A stretch of DNA of 64,000 nt, taken from Prostheceraeus crozeri (Eukaryota; Platyhelminthes; Polycladida; Euryleptidae). The stretch lies in assembly GCA_907163375.1 (NCBI GenBank), contig CAJQUW010000514.1:62001-126000 (forward strand). Reading direction: 5' to 3'. A program made the position numbers and the translations under genes. This document shows, in pieces, positions 42,047-51,456 of the stretch; positions within the stretch are counted from its first letter, which is position 1; each line of letters starts with the position of its first letter. The notes beneath the pieces were generated by a model. It was not told where the DNA came from. It saw nothing but the letters and a program-made list of their open reading frames with translations, and searched no databases.

Positions 42047-45000
42047 TTAAAAAGGTAAAGTAGTTATTCCATCAGGTAAAATTTTTCTTTTATCATCAAA
42101 TGGATCTAATGCTAATTTATGTTCTTCTTTTAAATACATTTTATGTTTCTTTGAATTAAGTCTATAATTATATGCTGTTTTTATTTCATTATTAAATAAT
42201 GCATTTTTATAATCTTGAAATGTTATTTGATTAGCTACTGATGCCTTTGAAATTCCTTTCAATGTTTTATGTGTTTTAATATTATTAGTTGTATCATAAC
42301 AGTAACATTTAGATTTTAAAAATATAGCTTCTGTTATGAAATCTTCATTTCCTTCTAATTCATCTTTTACTTTACATAAATCAGAAGGATGAATAATATC
42401 CTTTATTTTATTAATTTCTTTATCAAGTGAAGAACCATATGGTACTGTTAATTCTAAGAAAATAGAATCGGTATCTGTAAAGTGTAATTTATAGTTTTTG
42501 AAATAAGCAGGTGCTAAATAATCATATATAAAACTATACATAAATAGTTTAGCTAATTCTAATATAGTGAAACCAATGAAATTAAACTTATCATGTTTTA
42601 CAATGCTTCTTCTTAGATGAACAGCACAAAGTTCATCACTGAATCTAGTAGTTCTTTTATATGTAGGTTTCCTTGTTAAATTTTGAAATCTATCTCTATC
42701 ATAAACTATTTCAATATTTTGTCTATTACGCACATTTTCTAAAGTCTTACCATAAAATGCATTATTCATTAATTTGAAGAAAACGTTTCCAAAATCATCT
42801 TTATTTCTTTTAGCTATTTTACGTTTTTCAATATTGAACTCTATATAATTTTTTAACCATTTAGATTTTCTATACTCTAGTTTTCGATGTATTTTGGTGA
42901 GAATCATACCATGATCTAAATACCAATCTAGCATTCTTCCTTCAACAACATACTTTCCTTTATTGCTTTGTGTTAACATAAGTTTTTTTGTTGGTCTGTA
43001 TTTTTTCGGAATTATAGATTTTTGATAATCTGAAAAATCTTCTATATTGGGAATTTTGTTTTCTGGACAGAAAGGATAATATTTTGTTGCTTCTTTTATA
43101 TAATCAGGGTATACTAAATCAACTTCATATACATAACCAAAATTATTTTCACCATCATATGTTCTTTGATAATCTAGATTATTACACCATGTCATTTCAC
43201 CTGTTGGTAATTCTTGTATCATGCAAGAAGAATATAAGCTATTAAAATCATAATATAATAAATAGTTTTCTCTCATGATTTCATCAACTGCTGCTTGACT
43301 ATCTTCATTTGATATAAGTCCTTCTATATTTTGATTAAACAATTTTATAAACTGATCGCTTTCTTCTGGAGATAAAGGTTTCATTATTCCATATTCTTGT
43401 GGATTTACTTTCTTATTATAACATTTAACATATCTATTACCTAAAACTGATGAAACACCACCTCTAATTCCAGATTCAAAAAATAATAATTTATCATATG
43501 TATTTTCTTTATAATGTTTAAGTTTAACGGACTTTGTCCTAGAGCCATCGGCTTGAACATTTGTATGTTTTAATCCTGCTAACCATGTTAAACCTGGTGT
43601 AGAATAACAATAACATGGATCTATTCCGTAATATTCTAAACACATATCACGAAAGTTTTCAAAAAGATCAGCTAGTATTAATACATCTATCTGTAGATAT
43701 TTCATTGTATAATCATACATTGTTTTACAATTTAACTCTCTCCAATTTTTTTCAGCTTCTGCATAGTCTTCTTCAGATAATTGTGATTGTTTTAATGTTG
43801 ATTTAAATTTATCTTTTGGAGGAAGTTGTTTTTCTTCCATAATTTTATTCACAGAATTAAAATCTCCAGTTAAATATTCATATGGAAATATACCTTTTAA
43901 AGGCTTTAAATTATATTTATTTAATATTTTACATTGTTCAGATTTCAAAGTTTTTCCCATAACATCTAATGAATAAGGAGTAAAAAATCTAAATGCATCT
44001 AAAATTCTAATACAACCTAATTGCATTGAAAAATATTCTTCTTCTTGTTTACATAGTACATTTATTTTTTGTTGTTGTAATTTTTCAGATGAAAATAAAT
44101 CTTTCATTACTAGATGGAAATCATATTTAGAACCATTGTAGAAATATAAAGGAACAAAGTTATATTTAAATTTATTAGCATTAAGATTACAAGAATTATG
44201 TGCTGCACCTCTATATAATCCATTTAGATGATCATGATCTTTTACCTTATCAAGATATCTACCTTTGCCAGTTTTATATTTATTTGTAAAACCTTTTCCA
44301 CAGTAATAACAATTTATTTCATCATCAAATTCTTTTCTTTCTTCATCCGTTAATGGAAGCATTGGTATATTTGTTTCAAGCAATTGCGAAAAATAATTTT
44401 GTAATTCTTCTACTTTCTTTGTAAACATTTCTGAACTATCTTCACCATAGTATTGAAAATATTCTGATTTAAATAAATTAGGATAATTTGAGTGAATGTA
44501 CATTCCCCAACATAATGGTTTTTGTTCAAATAAATATTTTTCTTTACTTTGTTCAGATGCACTTTTTCCAGGTGCACTTCTTTCAGGCGCACTTTTTTCA
44601 GAATTATAATTTTCAGAATCAGGTGAAGCCCTGGAACTTTCCGTTTGATTTTGTGTCATATTAACATTATATGCTTCAAAATCACAATAAATAGTAAAGG
44701 GTACTTTATTTTTAAAATACCATTTATTATATTCTAAATAATCATCTTTAGGAAAAGTATTTTGAACTGCTTCGTTTTGTTGACAATTCTCCAAATGTCT
44801 ATTCATTTCTTCTAAAGTTCTAAAACTTGTCATACATTGAAGACAAGGAAAATTTTTATTATCTGAAGTTTTTGTAAATATAGAAACATCTTTACACAAT
44901 ATAAAATGACCCTGATAATATAATATATTCGCTTGTGCTGGTTGTTTTGACTGTTCTAGTTTTTCAAATTCATCTTTATATATTTCATGTGTTTCATTAA

Positions 45001-46573
45001 TTTCTTTTGTAATATTAAATGTATTTTGATAATAATTTTGATTTAATATTTGTAGTTGATAAATATATTCTTTATCATATTGTTCTTTATATTGTTGTAG
45101 ACATTTTTTTAAACATTCATTTATTTTTTGATTGGTTTCATTTTCTTCATTATTTTCTTCATTTAATTTTTTATTATTTTCTTCATTTAATTTTTGAATT
45201 GTTTCTATCTTATTTTGATATTTATGGTGATATTCTTGTAGTAACATTTTTGTTTGTTGTTGATAATCTATTTTACATTTTTGTAAACTTTTATTTAAAT
45301 TTTCTAATTTTTGTTGATATTCTGAAGATAAAGATGAATATTTGTAATTATAATCATCAGTACGTCCTTTATAATTATTATGATTAATCATTATTGGTGA
45401 TAGTGTTTTAACAAGTTCAAATTTTTCAGTACATATTATATTTCCTTGGTAAAAAATATTATGATGCATGTAATTTCCTCTATCATTATATACTATTTCT
45501 GATTGGCATAAATTTTTATTATTCAAATAAAATTTTTTTGAATCTGAGTAAAGTGGAGTAATTTTACCAATAGAAACATAATTCACATTTAATTCAAAAA
45601 CATTTACTTCAATTAAATTTTTATTCTTTTTATGAAACTTTATTAACCTATTATAATCATATGGAAATTCATGTAAACCATCCGAAAGATCAAATTCCTT
45701 TATATATTCTTCTTTATTATAATGACTTAGTCTTTCTTTATGATATTTTGCAGGATGTAAATGTGCTATAATACTCCACAGAAAACAATAATCATCTTCA
45801 TTTTTTATGTTGATTAATTGAGGTGAACTGAAAGGTAAAGGAACATAACTACCACCAGTATTATTTTTATATTTATCAATTACTATTTTCTTAGATAGTA
45901 TTTTAACAAATCTCCAACCAGATTCACTTAACTGGGCTTCAATTATACAATTTTCTAATTTAAGTATCATCGATTGAAATATGGGTTGTATATTATTTAC
46001 ATTATGAATTTCTTGTGACTTTGTAAAATGTCCTTGTATTATTTCTTTAGGAATTCCATCAGATCCATTTTTTGTATAAAGTACTTCTACATTCATATAA
46101 CATTTGAAAGATTTCTTAAATATATTAGAAAAGTTGGTTAGAATATCAGAAAAAGTTTTATCGGTTTCATTATATTCAACCGTTTCATTAAATAAATATT
46201 TTATATCTGTTACGGCTTCATCGGTTCGTTCAGCTTCATCAAATTCATCTATTTCGTTAAATTCATCAGTATCGCTAAATAAATATCTTCCATCTGGTAC
46301 GGGCCAAGCCCTAGAACCTTCGGTTTGTACATGTTCATCTTCACTATTAAAAACTTTTTTATATTCCGAATGTGAATAATCATCAAACATTTTTTTAACT
46401 TTTATATCAGTAGGCAATGTTTCTAGATAGTTTTTATAACTATTTAATTTTAATATATTTCCTTCATCAACTCGTTCTACATTTTGTAAATGCATTTTAC
46501 TTTGTAGATGAGATTGATAACTTCTTTTTGTTTGTAATTTTTTTTCACATAAGACACAATAAAATTTTTTCAT
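42047..46573 (-). CDS. POLB: P2 DNA polymerase B, protein-primed type
   Basis: An intact 1508-residue frame. It has an N-terminal C2H2 finger (FYCVLCEKKLQTKRSYQSHL), a Gln/Asn/Glu-rich coiled region (~400-550) and a second finger (FPCLQCMTSFRTLEEMNRHL). The exonuclease start is IYCDFEAYNV, followed by a Cys/His block (CYYCGKGF) with KVKDHDHLNGLY. The polymerase palm has motif A YYDFNSLYSS, motif B KLMNNAFYGKTLENV, motif C FTDTDSIFLEL and the KSKCYCYD block. It would replicate the linear element by protein priming. Two GC-rich hairpin elements lie in its coding sequence (44618-44649 and 46297-46330), reading as ESSRASPDS and GSRAWPVPDG. The ATG is preceded by TTTTTTCTTTAAAAATA. Confidence 0.96.
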   Translation of the reverse strand: MKKFYCVLCEKKLQTKRSYQSHLQSKMHLQNVERVDEGNILKLNSYKNYLETLPTDIKVKKMFDDYSHSEYKKVFNSEDEHVQTEGSRAWPVPDGRYLFSDTDEFNEIDEFDEAERTDEAVTDIKYLFNETVEYNETDKTFSDILTNFSNIFKKSFKCYMNVEVLYTKNGSDGIPKEIIQGHFTKSQEIHNVNNIQPIFQSMILKLENCIIEAQLSESGWRFVKILSKKIVIDKYKNNTGGSYVPLPFSSPQLINIKNEDDYCFLWSIIAHLHPAKYHKERLSHYNKEEYIKEFDLSDGLHEFPYDYNRLIKFHKKNKNLIEVNVFELNVNYVSIGKITPLYSDSKKFYLNNKNLCQSEIVYNDRGNYMHHNIFYQGNIICTEKFELVKTLSPIMINHNNYKGRTDDYNYKYSSLSSEYQQKLENLNKSLQKCKIDYQQQTKMLLQEYHHKYQNKIETIQKLNEENNKKLNEENNEENETNQKINECLKKCLQQYKEQYDKEYIYQLQILNQNYYQNTFNITKEINETHEIYKDEFEKLEQSKQPAQANILYYQGHFILCKDVSIFTKTSDNKNFPCLQCMTSFRTLEEMNRHLENCQQNEAVQNTFPKDDYLEYNKWYFKNKVPFTIYCDFEAYNVNMTQNQTESSRASPDSENYNSEKSAPERSAPGKSASEQSKEKYLFEQKPLCWGMYIHSNYPNLFKSEYFQYYGEDSSEMFTKKVEELQNYFSQLLETNIPMLPLTDEERKEFDDEINCYYCGKGFTNKYKTGKGRYLDKVKDHDHLNGLYRGAAHNSCNLNANKFKYNFVPLYFYNGSKYDFHLVMKDLFSSEKLQQQKINVLCKQEEEYFSMQLGCIRILDAFRFFTPYSLDVMGKTLKSEQCKILNKYNLKPLKGIFPYEYLTGDFNSVNKIMEEKQLPPKDKFKSTLKQSQLSEEDYAEAEKNWRELNCKTMYDYTMKYLQIDVLILADLFENFRDMCLEYYGIDPCYCYSTPGLTWLAGLKHTNVQADGSRTKSVKLKHYKENTYDKLLFFESGIRGGVSSVLGNRYVKCYNKKVNPQEYGIMKPLSPEESDQFIKLFNQNIEGLISNEDSQAAVDEIMRENYLLYYDFNSLYSSCMIQELPTGEMTWCNNLDYQRTYDGENNFGYVYEVDLVYPDYIKEATKYYPFCPENKIPNIEDFSDYQKSIIPKKYRPTKKLMLTQSNKGKYVVEGRMLDWYLDHGMILTKIHRKLEYRKSKWLKNYIEFNIEKRKIAKRNKDDFGNVFFKLMNNAFYGKTLENVRNRQNIEIVYDRDRFQNLTRKPTYKRTTRFSDELCAVHLRRSIVKHDKFNFIGFTILELAKLFMYSFIYDYLAPAYFKNYKLHFTDTDSIFLELTVPYGSSLDKEINKIKDIIHPSDLCKVKDELEGNEDFITEAIFLKSKCYCYDTTNNIKTHKTLKGISKASVANQITFQDYKNALFNNEIKTAYNYRLNSKKHKMYLKEEHKLALDPFDDKRKILPDGITTLPF

Positions 46574-46763
46574 TTTTTTATTTTTAAAGAAAAAATTTGT
46601 GTTTTAGTTTTTTTTAAAAAAAATTTTTGTTTTAATTTTTAGAGAAAAAAAATTCGACCTTCGGTTCGATTATGATAAATTTGTTTAATTATGATAAATT
46701 TGTTTAATTATGATAAATTTGTTTAATTATTAAGTATTTCACTAACACCATTTATTAATGGTT
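46574..46763. repeat. Spacer with 20-bp tandem repeat and a half hairpin element
   Basis: A 20-bp AT-rich unit (ATTATGATAAATTTGTTTAA) repeats about three times at 46669-46730. Directly before it is TCGACCTTCGGTTCGA (46653-46668), the second hairpin of the double-hairpin family on its own. Confidence 0.7.
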
Positions 46764-48308
46764 TTATATCATTATAGTTTTTTTGGCTTCAACAAATGTA
46801 GATTTGGCATCAGAAAATGTAGATTTAACATCAGATATTATTGGTGTTGCTTTTCTTAAACCGTTTCTAACATCATTTATTGCAATTTTTAAATAGTTTA
46901 ATGTTTCATTATCTTGTAATCTGTTAGGTATTGGTATACCAAATTTTGCATTTAAATAATGATCAAAATAAAAATAAAATGTATCAGGAATAATTTTTAG
47001 TGGTACTTTTGCTTCGGATTCTAAAAAGATAATTATTTGTTCTATAACTTGATTTGATAAATGTTTTGTATTTGCATACATTCTAATATCAAAATCTTGA
47101 GAGTTATTATAGATTTCATGTTCGGTATCTACTAATATATTTAAATCTTTATCATATACTTGCATATGTCCTCTTATGGTGTCAACACGTATTATTCCAT
47201 ATTTATGATGTGTATAATATGATAAAGGCATATTCATTTTATAATTTTTATTAATATCATTAAAGAATGCTGCATTATTTTGTGTAGTTGTAAAAAATGT
47301 TTGAATGTTTTCTCTAATCTTATTATCTACATCACAAGCTTTATGAGCTAATACAACTATTTCAATATTTTGATGTCTTCCTTTTGTAAATATTTCTGAC
47401 ATATTTTTTTGTTTTGATAAACTTGCAACATCATCTAAAATTAATAAAGATTTATTTTCAGGTGTACCAGCAAAACTTTCCATATCTTGTAACTCATCTA
47501 ATTGTTTATCATTATAGACGTTTGTAAAAGTTGGCCATTCAGAAGTATGCATACAAAAAATATGTACTTTTGTTTCATCCTTATAATGTTCGTTTATATA
47601 TTTTTTAATAAACGTAGTCTTACCACTTCCAGTTTTACCGTAAACAATGAAATGTAAATTTTCTTGATGCATTTTACCTTGTTTAATATTTTTATTATTA
47701 GTTTTATCCTTAATCTTATCCTCCTCAGTCTTCCATCCTTTAAAAGTTTTTATTTCTTGTTTATAAAAATTTATTCTCTTTTGTTCCTCTGTTAGAAAGT
47801 AACCCCATTGATTTCCAATACATATAACAAGATGATAAATAAAAAATATTAAAATACATGCTAACAATATTTTTATACAATGAAATTTTAAAAAATTCCA
47901 AAGACGTGTAAGATCTGATTGTGGTATTTTTTTATTAAGAGATGAATTAGGGGGTAGTGTTTCTAAATATCTTTTATTATATATTTTTTTATCTATATTA
48001 TTATATGTATTTTTATCTATATTTTTATCTATATTATTATATATATTATTACCTATAGTATTATATCTAGGATTATATCTAGGATTATCTACAATATTAT
48101 CTACAATATTATTAATATCATTTAGATTAGGATCTTGAGGAGTTAGTGTATCTTGAAACTCGGTGTTATTTATATAATTATTTATCATTTCATTTATTGC
48201 ATTAAGAGATTTATGACGACTTAGATTACTTTTATTACTTTTATCACTTTTATTACTTTTAATTATAACTGGTGAATATAAATCTTCCAAATTTTCGCTT
48301 TTATTCAT
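46764..48308 (-). CDS. P2 membrane-anchored packaging-type ATPase 2
   Basis: An intact 514-residue protein. The first ~125 residues are Asn/Asp/Ile-rich with short repeats (NNIYNNIDKNIDKN) and look disordered. A single membrane span follows near 145-167 (ILLACILIFFIYHLVICI). The P-loop domain has Walker A YGKTGSGKTTFIK (~225), Walker B SLLILDDVASL, and IFTKGRHQNIEIVVLAHKA, like the A32-type sensor. The C-terminal ~110 residues include Ala/Thr/Lys helices. A membrane-bound ATPase beside a soluble packaging ATPase is unusual for one Polinton. Possible roles are a second packaging partner or a membrane-remodelling or transport ATPase. Confidence 0.7.
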   Translation of the reverse strand: MNKSENLEDLYSPVIIKSNKSDKSNKSNLSRHKSLNAINEMINNYINNTEFQDTLTPQDPNLNDINNIVDNIVDNPRYNPRYNTIGNNIYNNIDKNIDKNTYNNIDKKIYNKRYLETLPPNSSLNKKIPQSDLTRLWNFLKFHCIKILLACILIFFIYHLVICIGNQWGYFLTEEQKRINFYKQEIKTFKGWKTEEDKIKDKTNNKNIKQGKMHQENLHFIVYGKTGSGKTTFIKKYINEHYKDETKVHIFCMHTSEWPTFTNVYNDKQLDELQDMESFAGTPENKSLLILDDVASLSKQKNMSEIFTKGRHQNIEIVVLAHKACDVDNKIRENIQTFFTTTQNNAAFFNDINKNYKMNMPLSYYTHHKYGIIRVDTIRGHMQVYDKDLNILVDTEHEIYNNSQDFDIRMYANTKHLSNQVIEQIIIFLESEAKVPLKIIPDTFYFYFDHYLNAKFGIPIPNRLQDNETLNYLKIAINDVRNGLRKATPIISDVKSTFSDAKSTFVEAKKTIMI

Positions 48309-48621
48309 TTATTATTTTTTAAATAAAAAATTTAGGAGTTATTATTTGTTGATTCCGGACTAGCATTCTTACACTCTAATGAGTGTTTTTAACCTCTGTA
48401 GAACCTCCGGAATGTGTCGGAATTTTTGTTCCTATACTCAAAAGAAGTATTTCTATACCTCTCCTCTCTTCCGGAATGCTTAAGAATATTTTAATAAAAT
48501 AATATTTTATTCTTTATAAAAAAATAATATTTTACTATATATAAGATTATTTTAGTAGAAATACAAATATTTTAGTAGAAATACAACTATTTTAATATAT
48601 AAGACTATTTTAATAGAAATA
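48309..48621. other. AT-rich gap with hairpins
   Basis: No gene was seen. GATTCCGG at 48351 and TTCCGGAATGC at 48471 bracket a block with the hairpin CACTCTAATGAGTG (48371-48384) and GTCGGAATTTTTGTTCC. The part beyond 48480 is AT-rich with repeats of ATATTTTAGTAGAAATAC. Confidence 0.5.
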
Positions 48622-49515
48622 CTAATAAAAAGTATTTATACGTTGATGAAGATTTGGAATATTTTGATTTGGAATATTTTGATTTAAATCTTCATTAAGT
48701 TTTGGACATAGTGTTACATGTCTTGGAAAATTTTTCTTTAATATAATTTTTTGACAACCTCTACATTTTACTTTTTCCTTTAAACAATCCTTACACTTAT
48801 ATTTACTATCATAAAACTCTGTCTTAGGTTTAGTATTTTGACAACTTGTACATTGTCTTGTAGAACTTATACAAGAATTATAATGATTAGTAATTCCTTG
48901 AATTGTAAAATATTTATTACAATTACGACATAACTGATCTTTCATTTTATCTTTTTTTTCTTTTTTAACCTCTTCTGTTTGTTCACATATTTTTAAATGA
49001 CGTGCAAAATTTTTGTACGTTATATTTTTATTACAACCAGAACATTTTTTCGTATCCCCTTTCACAGATTTATTATTTGGATTTACATGATTATTTGGAT
49101 TTACATGATTATTTTGAGTAAGGGGATTATTTGGATTTACATGATTATTTTTAGTAAAAGGATTATTTATTGTATCTAAATGATTATTTTGAGTAAAAGG
49201 ATTATTTGTATTTACATGATTATTTTGAGTAAAAGGATTATTTTGCCTAGGTGTATTTTTTCTAGGTGTATTTTTTCTAGCGGTATAAAGATTTTGCCCC
49301 TGATCTGAAATAAATAAATGTTTTAATTTTTGCAATGGTTGTTCCAGTTGATTATTATTAGATTGATTATTATTAGATTGAATACCATCATACTGTTTTT
49401 TATAAAAGTTACTTCGATTAATTTTCCCACATGATGTATTTTTCATATGAGTAAACAACATAGTTGGGTTTAAAAAATCTACTCCACAAACTTGACAAAT
49501 TTGAGTCATTTCCAT
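48622..49515 (-). CDS. P2 multi-zinc-finger protein
   Basis: 297 residues from MEMTQICQVCG. This start is preferred over a longer frame because TAATAAAAATAAAA abuts it. It has a C2HC/C2H2 finger (CQVCGVDFLNPTMLFTHM) and a low-complexity Asn-rich stretch with several NNPFTQNNHVN repeats. Then come CSGCNKNITYKNFARHLKIC, CRNCNKYFTIQGITNHYNSC, CTSCQ...CKDC and CRGCQKIILKKNFPRHVTLC, so five metal-binding units in all. It probably binds nucleic acid. It is divergent from the fibre-like gene, with only 44 bases between the starts. Confidence 0.65.
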   Translation of the reverse strand: MEMTQICQVCGVDFLNPTMLFTHMKNTSCGKINRSNFYKKQYDGIQSNNNQSNNNQLEQPLQKLKHLFISDQGQNLYTARKNTPRKNTPRQNNPFTQNNHVNTNNPFTQNNHLDTINNPFTKNNHVNPNNPLTQNNHVNPNNHVNPNNKSVKGDTKKCSGCNKNITYKNFARHLKICEQTEEVKKEKKDKMKDQLCRNCNKYFTIQGITNHYNSCISSTRQCTSCQNTKPKTEFYDSKYKCKDCLKEKVKCRGCQKIILKKNFPRHVTLCPKLNEDLNQNIPNQNIPNLHQRINTFY

Positions 49516-49559
49516 TTTTATTTTTATTAGAAAAAAATTTCCTTTTTTATTGTTAAAAA

Positions 49560-50447
49560 ATGATGTTACCAAATGTTGGTGGAGGTGCATATATCCCGAA
49601 TAATCGTGAATTAGAAATAGAGATAGAAAATTATATTATGAAAACTGGAGACGTTTTATCTGGTCCATTGCATCTTTCTATTCTTCCGCAACAAAATACA
49701 GAGTTAACAAATAAACAATATGTTGATACACAAATCAATGACTTAAAGGAAAAATATATAAACGATGTTATGGTTCCGCTGATGAACGAATTAAAGTTGC
49801 TTAAACTTAATGACAAATCATTAAACGAAAAATTATCAATACTTGATAAAAAGGATAGAGAGCTAGAAGCAGATATAGCAAAACTTTTTAAAAAGATTTC
49901 AGAACAATCGAAAATTTTAATATTACTTTCTTTAAATTTAAAATCTGCAGTCATTAAAAATAAACATCAGATACAACTATTGAAAGAACAATTAGAAGAT
50001 GAAATAGAAAAACTACCTGAAAGAATTAAAAAAAATTTAAAGCAGTTACAAACTACATTCCAAAAAAGTGTTGATGAATTGAGTTCTAAAATTACTCAAC
50101 AAATGAAAAAGATGAATAGAATAATAAATGAAGTAAACTCACTGAATGAAAAAGTTGATAAAATGAAAACTCTTAAAATCAATTTAGAAAATGAATTAAA
50201 GAAAAATTTACAAGAAAACTCTAAAGAAAATAAAGAACAGTTAGATTCTGTTAAAAGACAATTAGATGTTCTTAAAATTAAGTTAAATGCACTTAAAACG
50301 GCGTTGAAGATGAATCAGGTGAAAATGCAAGTTAATAGAAAAGAAATTAAAGTACATCACACGCTACTTGACGCAATAGATAAAGTGCAACAGGCAATTA
50401 ATAAAGTTATCTCGAAGTTGTTAGATATTCATAAACGTAAATCTTAA
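49560..50447 (+). CDS. P2 fibre-like coiled-coil protein
   Basis: 295 residues. The N-terminal ~60 contain MKTGDVLSGPLHLSIL and NTELTNKQYVDTQI. These match the plan of phage tail-fibre repeats (M.G.LSGPL.....P....A.TK.YVD). From ~70 to the end it is almost unbroken heptad coiled coil (LKEKY, LKLNDKSLNEKL, VNSLNEKVDKMK). A trimeric fibre or spike on the virion vertex is the likely role by analogy with adenovirus and phage fibres. A cytoskeletal-type coil is the alternative. The ATG follows TTTTTTATTGTTAAAAA. Confidence 0.55.
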   Translation: MMLPNVGGGAYIPNNRELEIEIENYIMKTGDVLSGPLHLSILPQQNTELTNKQYVDTQINDLKEKYINDVMVPLMNELKLLKLNDKSLNEKLSILDKKDRELEADIAKLFKKISEQSKILILLSLNLKSAVIKNKHQIQLLKEQLEDEIEKLPERIKKNLKQLQTTFQKSVDELSSKITQQMKKMNRIINEVNSLNEKVDKMKTLKINLENELKKNLQENSKENKEQLDSVKRQLDVLKIKLNALKTALKMNQVKMQVNRKEIKVHHTLLDAIDKVQQAINKVISKLLDIHKRKS

Positions 50448-50616
50448 ACGAGTATTGTAAATATTAACTTAAATATTTTTTACCTACAAAAAATAAGAAT
50501 CATAAAAAATATAAATATAATTTAAAAAATACAAAAATATAAATATAATTTTAAAAATATAAAAGTATAAATATATAAAAGTATATAAAAGTATATAAAA
50601 GTATATAATTTTAAAA

Positions 50617-50790
50617 ATGGATAAAATTAGAGCTAATAATTTTAAAAGAATTAAACAATTAGAAGAGTTAATAAAAGAAAGAAATATTATGAAAGAAAAT
50701 CATAGAATAAAAAGAATGATTGATGCAGGTTTGGTTCCTGATAAAGTTAAACCAAAAACGCAATCTGTAAAAGTTAAGAACAAAAAATAA
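50617..50790 (+). CDS. 57-residue paralogue of the 41108-41944 N-terminus
   Basis: The short protein begins MDKIRANNFKRIKQLEELI. The gene at 41108-41944 begins MDKVRADNFKRIKQLEELI and shares NIMKENH further on; the rest here is a basic tail (KVKPKTQSVKVKNKK). The ATG has the P2 start motif (ATATAATTTTAAAA). The conserved N-terminus suggests a partner or competitor of the long form. Confidence 0.6.
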   Translation: MDKIRANNFKRIKQLEELIKERNIMKENHRIKRMIDAGLVPDKVKPKTQSVKVKNKK

Positions 50791-50805
50791 ACATTTTTTT
50801 ATAAT

Positions 50806-50870
50806 GGACATCGGTTCATGGGTCAACGGAGATGTCTTCCAGGGCTTCGCGCTTCGCGCTTCGCCCGTAT
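50806..50870. repeat. GC-rich double-hairpin micro-element (intergenic)
   Basis: GACATCGG...GGAGATGTC is followed by AGGGCTTCGCGCTTCGCGC and CTTCGCCC. It is the same family as the element at 53317-53351, but with the second hairpin's loop region expanded by an 8-bp repeat (CGCGCTTC). Confidence 0.8.
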
Positions 50871-50907
50871 TTATTTTTTTCCCAAAAGTCAAATTTATTA
50901 CTAAAAA

Positions 50908-51387
50908 ATGCCTATAATTTATAAACACAATCTTAAACAATTTGCTTCAAATCAAAGAATTGCTCATGAACCACGTATGAATCCTGTTTATCATTATGAT
51001 AATAGAGAAACCGTTCAAAAAGAAGGGGATGGCATCTTTTCTGGTATTGGTAGTATCGTTAACTTAATTAAAAATAATAAAGATTTGATTACATCTGCTG
51101 CAAAAGGAGCAGCTGCTATAGGTAGTACAGCTAGTGCAATATCAAATGCTGTTAAATCACAAAACGAATTAAAACAACTAGAAGCTATTCGTAAACTCAA
51201 GAATGATTCTGAAGAACTAAAAAAATTAAAAAAACTTTCAGATGAAACAAAAAACAAAATTGCTAACATAGCTGTTGGGGAAACCTTGAGGAGCGGAGCT
51301 CCGTCTGATAGTAAACATAATGAAAAAACAATTGAAGAAATAAGAGGTAATGGCGTCAGCAGCGGAGCTGGTCTAGCAAAATTCTAA
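50908..51387 (+). CDS. P2 small virion-type protein with amphipathic core
   Basis: 159 residues: GDGIFSGIGSIVNLIKNNKDLI, then an Ala/Gly-rich hydrophobic part (AAKGAAAIGSTASAI), then a Lys/Glu coil (NELKQLEAIRKLKNDSEELK). Glycine followed by an amphipathic helix and an Ala/Gly segment is like the pVI/pX-type minor proteins of Polintons (compare 52981-53509). It is upstream of the capsid gene. Two GC-rich hairpin inserts lie in its C-terminal part (51286-51310, and a shorter one at 51354-51373). The ATG follows TTATTACTAAAAA. Confidence 0.5.
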   Translation: MPIIYKHNLKQFASNQRIAHEPRMNPVYHYDNRETVQKEGDGIFSGIGSIVNLIKNNKDLITSAAKGAAAIGSTASAISNAVKSQNELKQLEAIRKLKNDSEELKKLKKLSDETKNKIANIAVGETLRSGAPSDSKHNEKTIEEIRGNGVSSGAGLAKF

Positions 51388-51456
51388 AATTATATTTTAG
51401 TAAAAATTTTTTTCTATCTGTGAGAAAAACAAAAAGTCAAATTATTTTTTATAAAA

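Noticed and set aside
45019-45387. Plus-strand Phe/Tyr-rich open frame
   Set aside because: It is antisense to the Gln/Asn-rich coil of P2 polymerase B.
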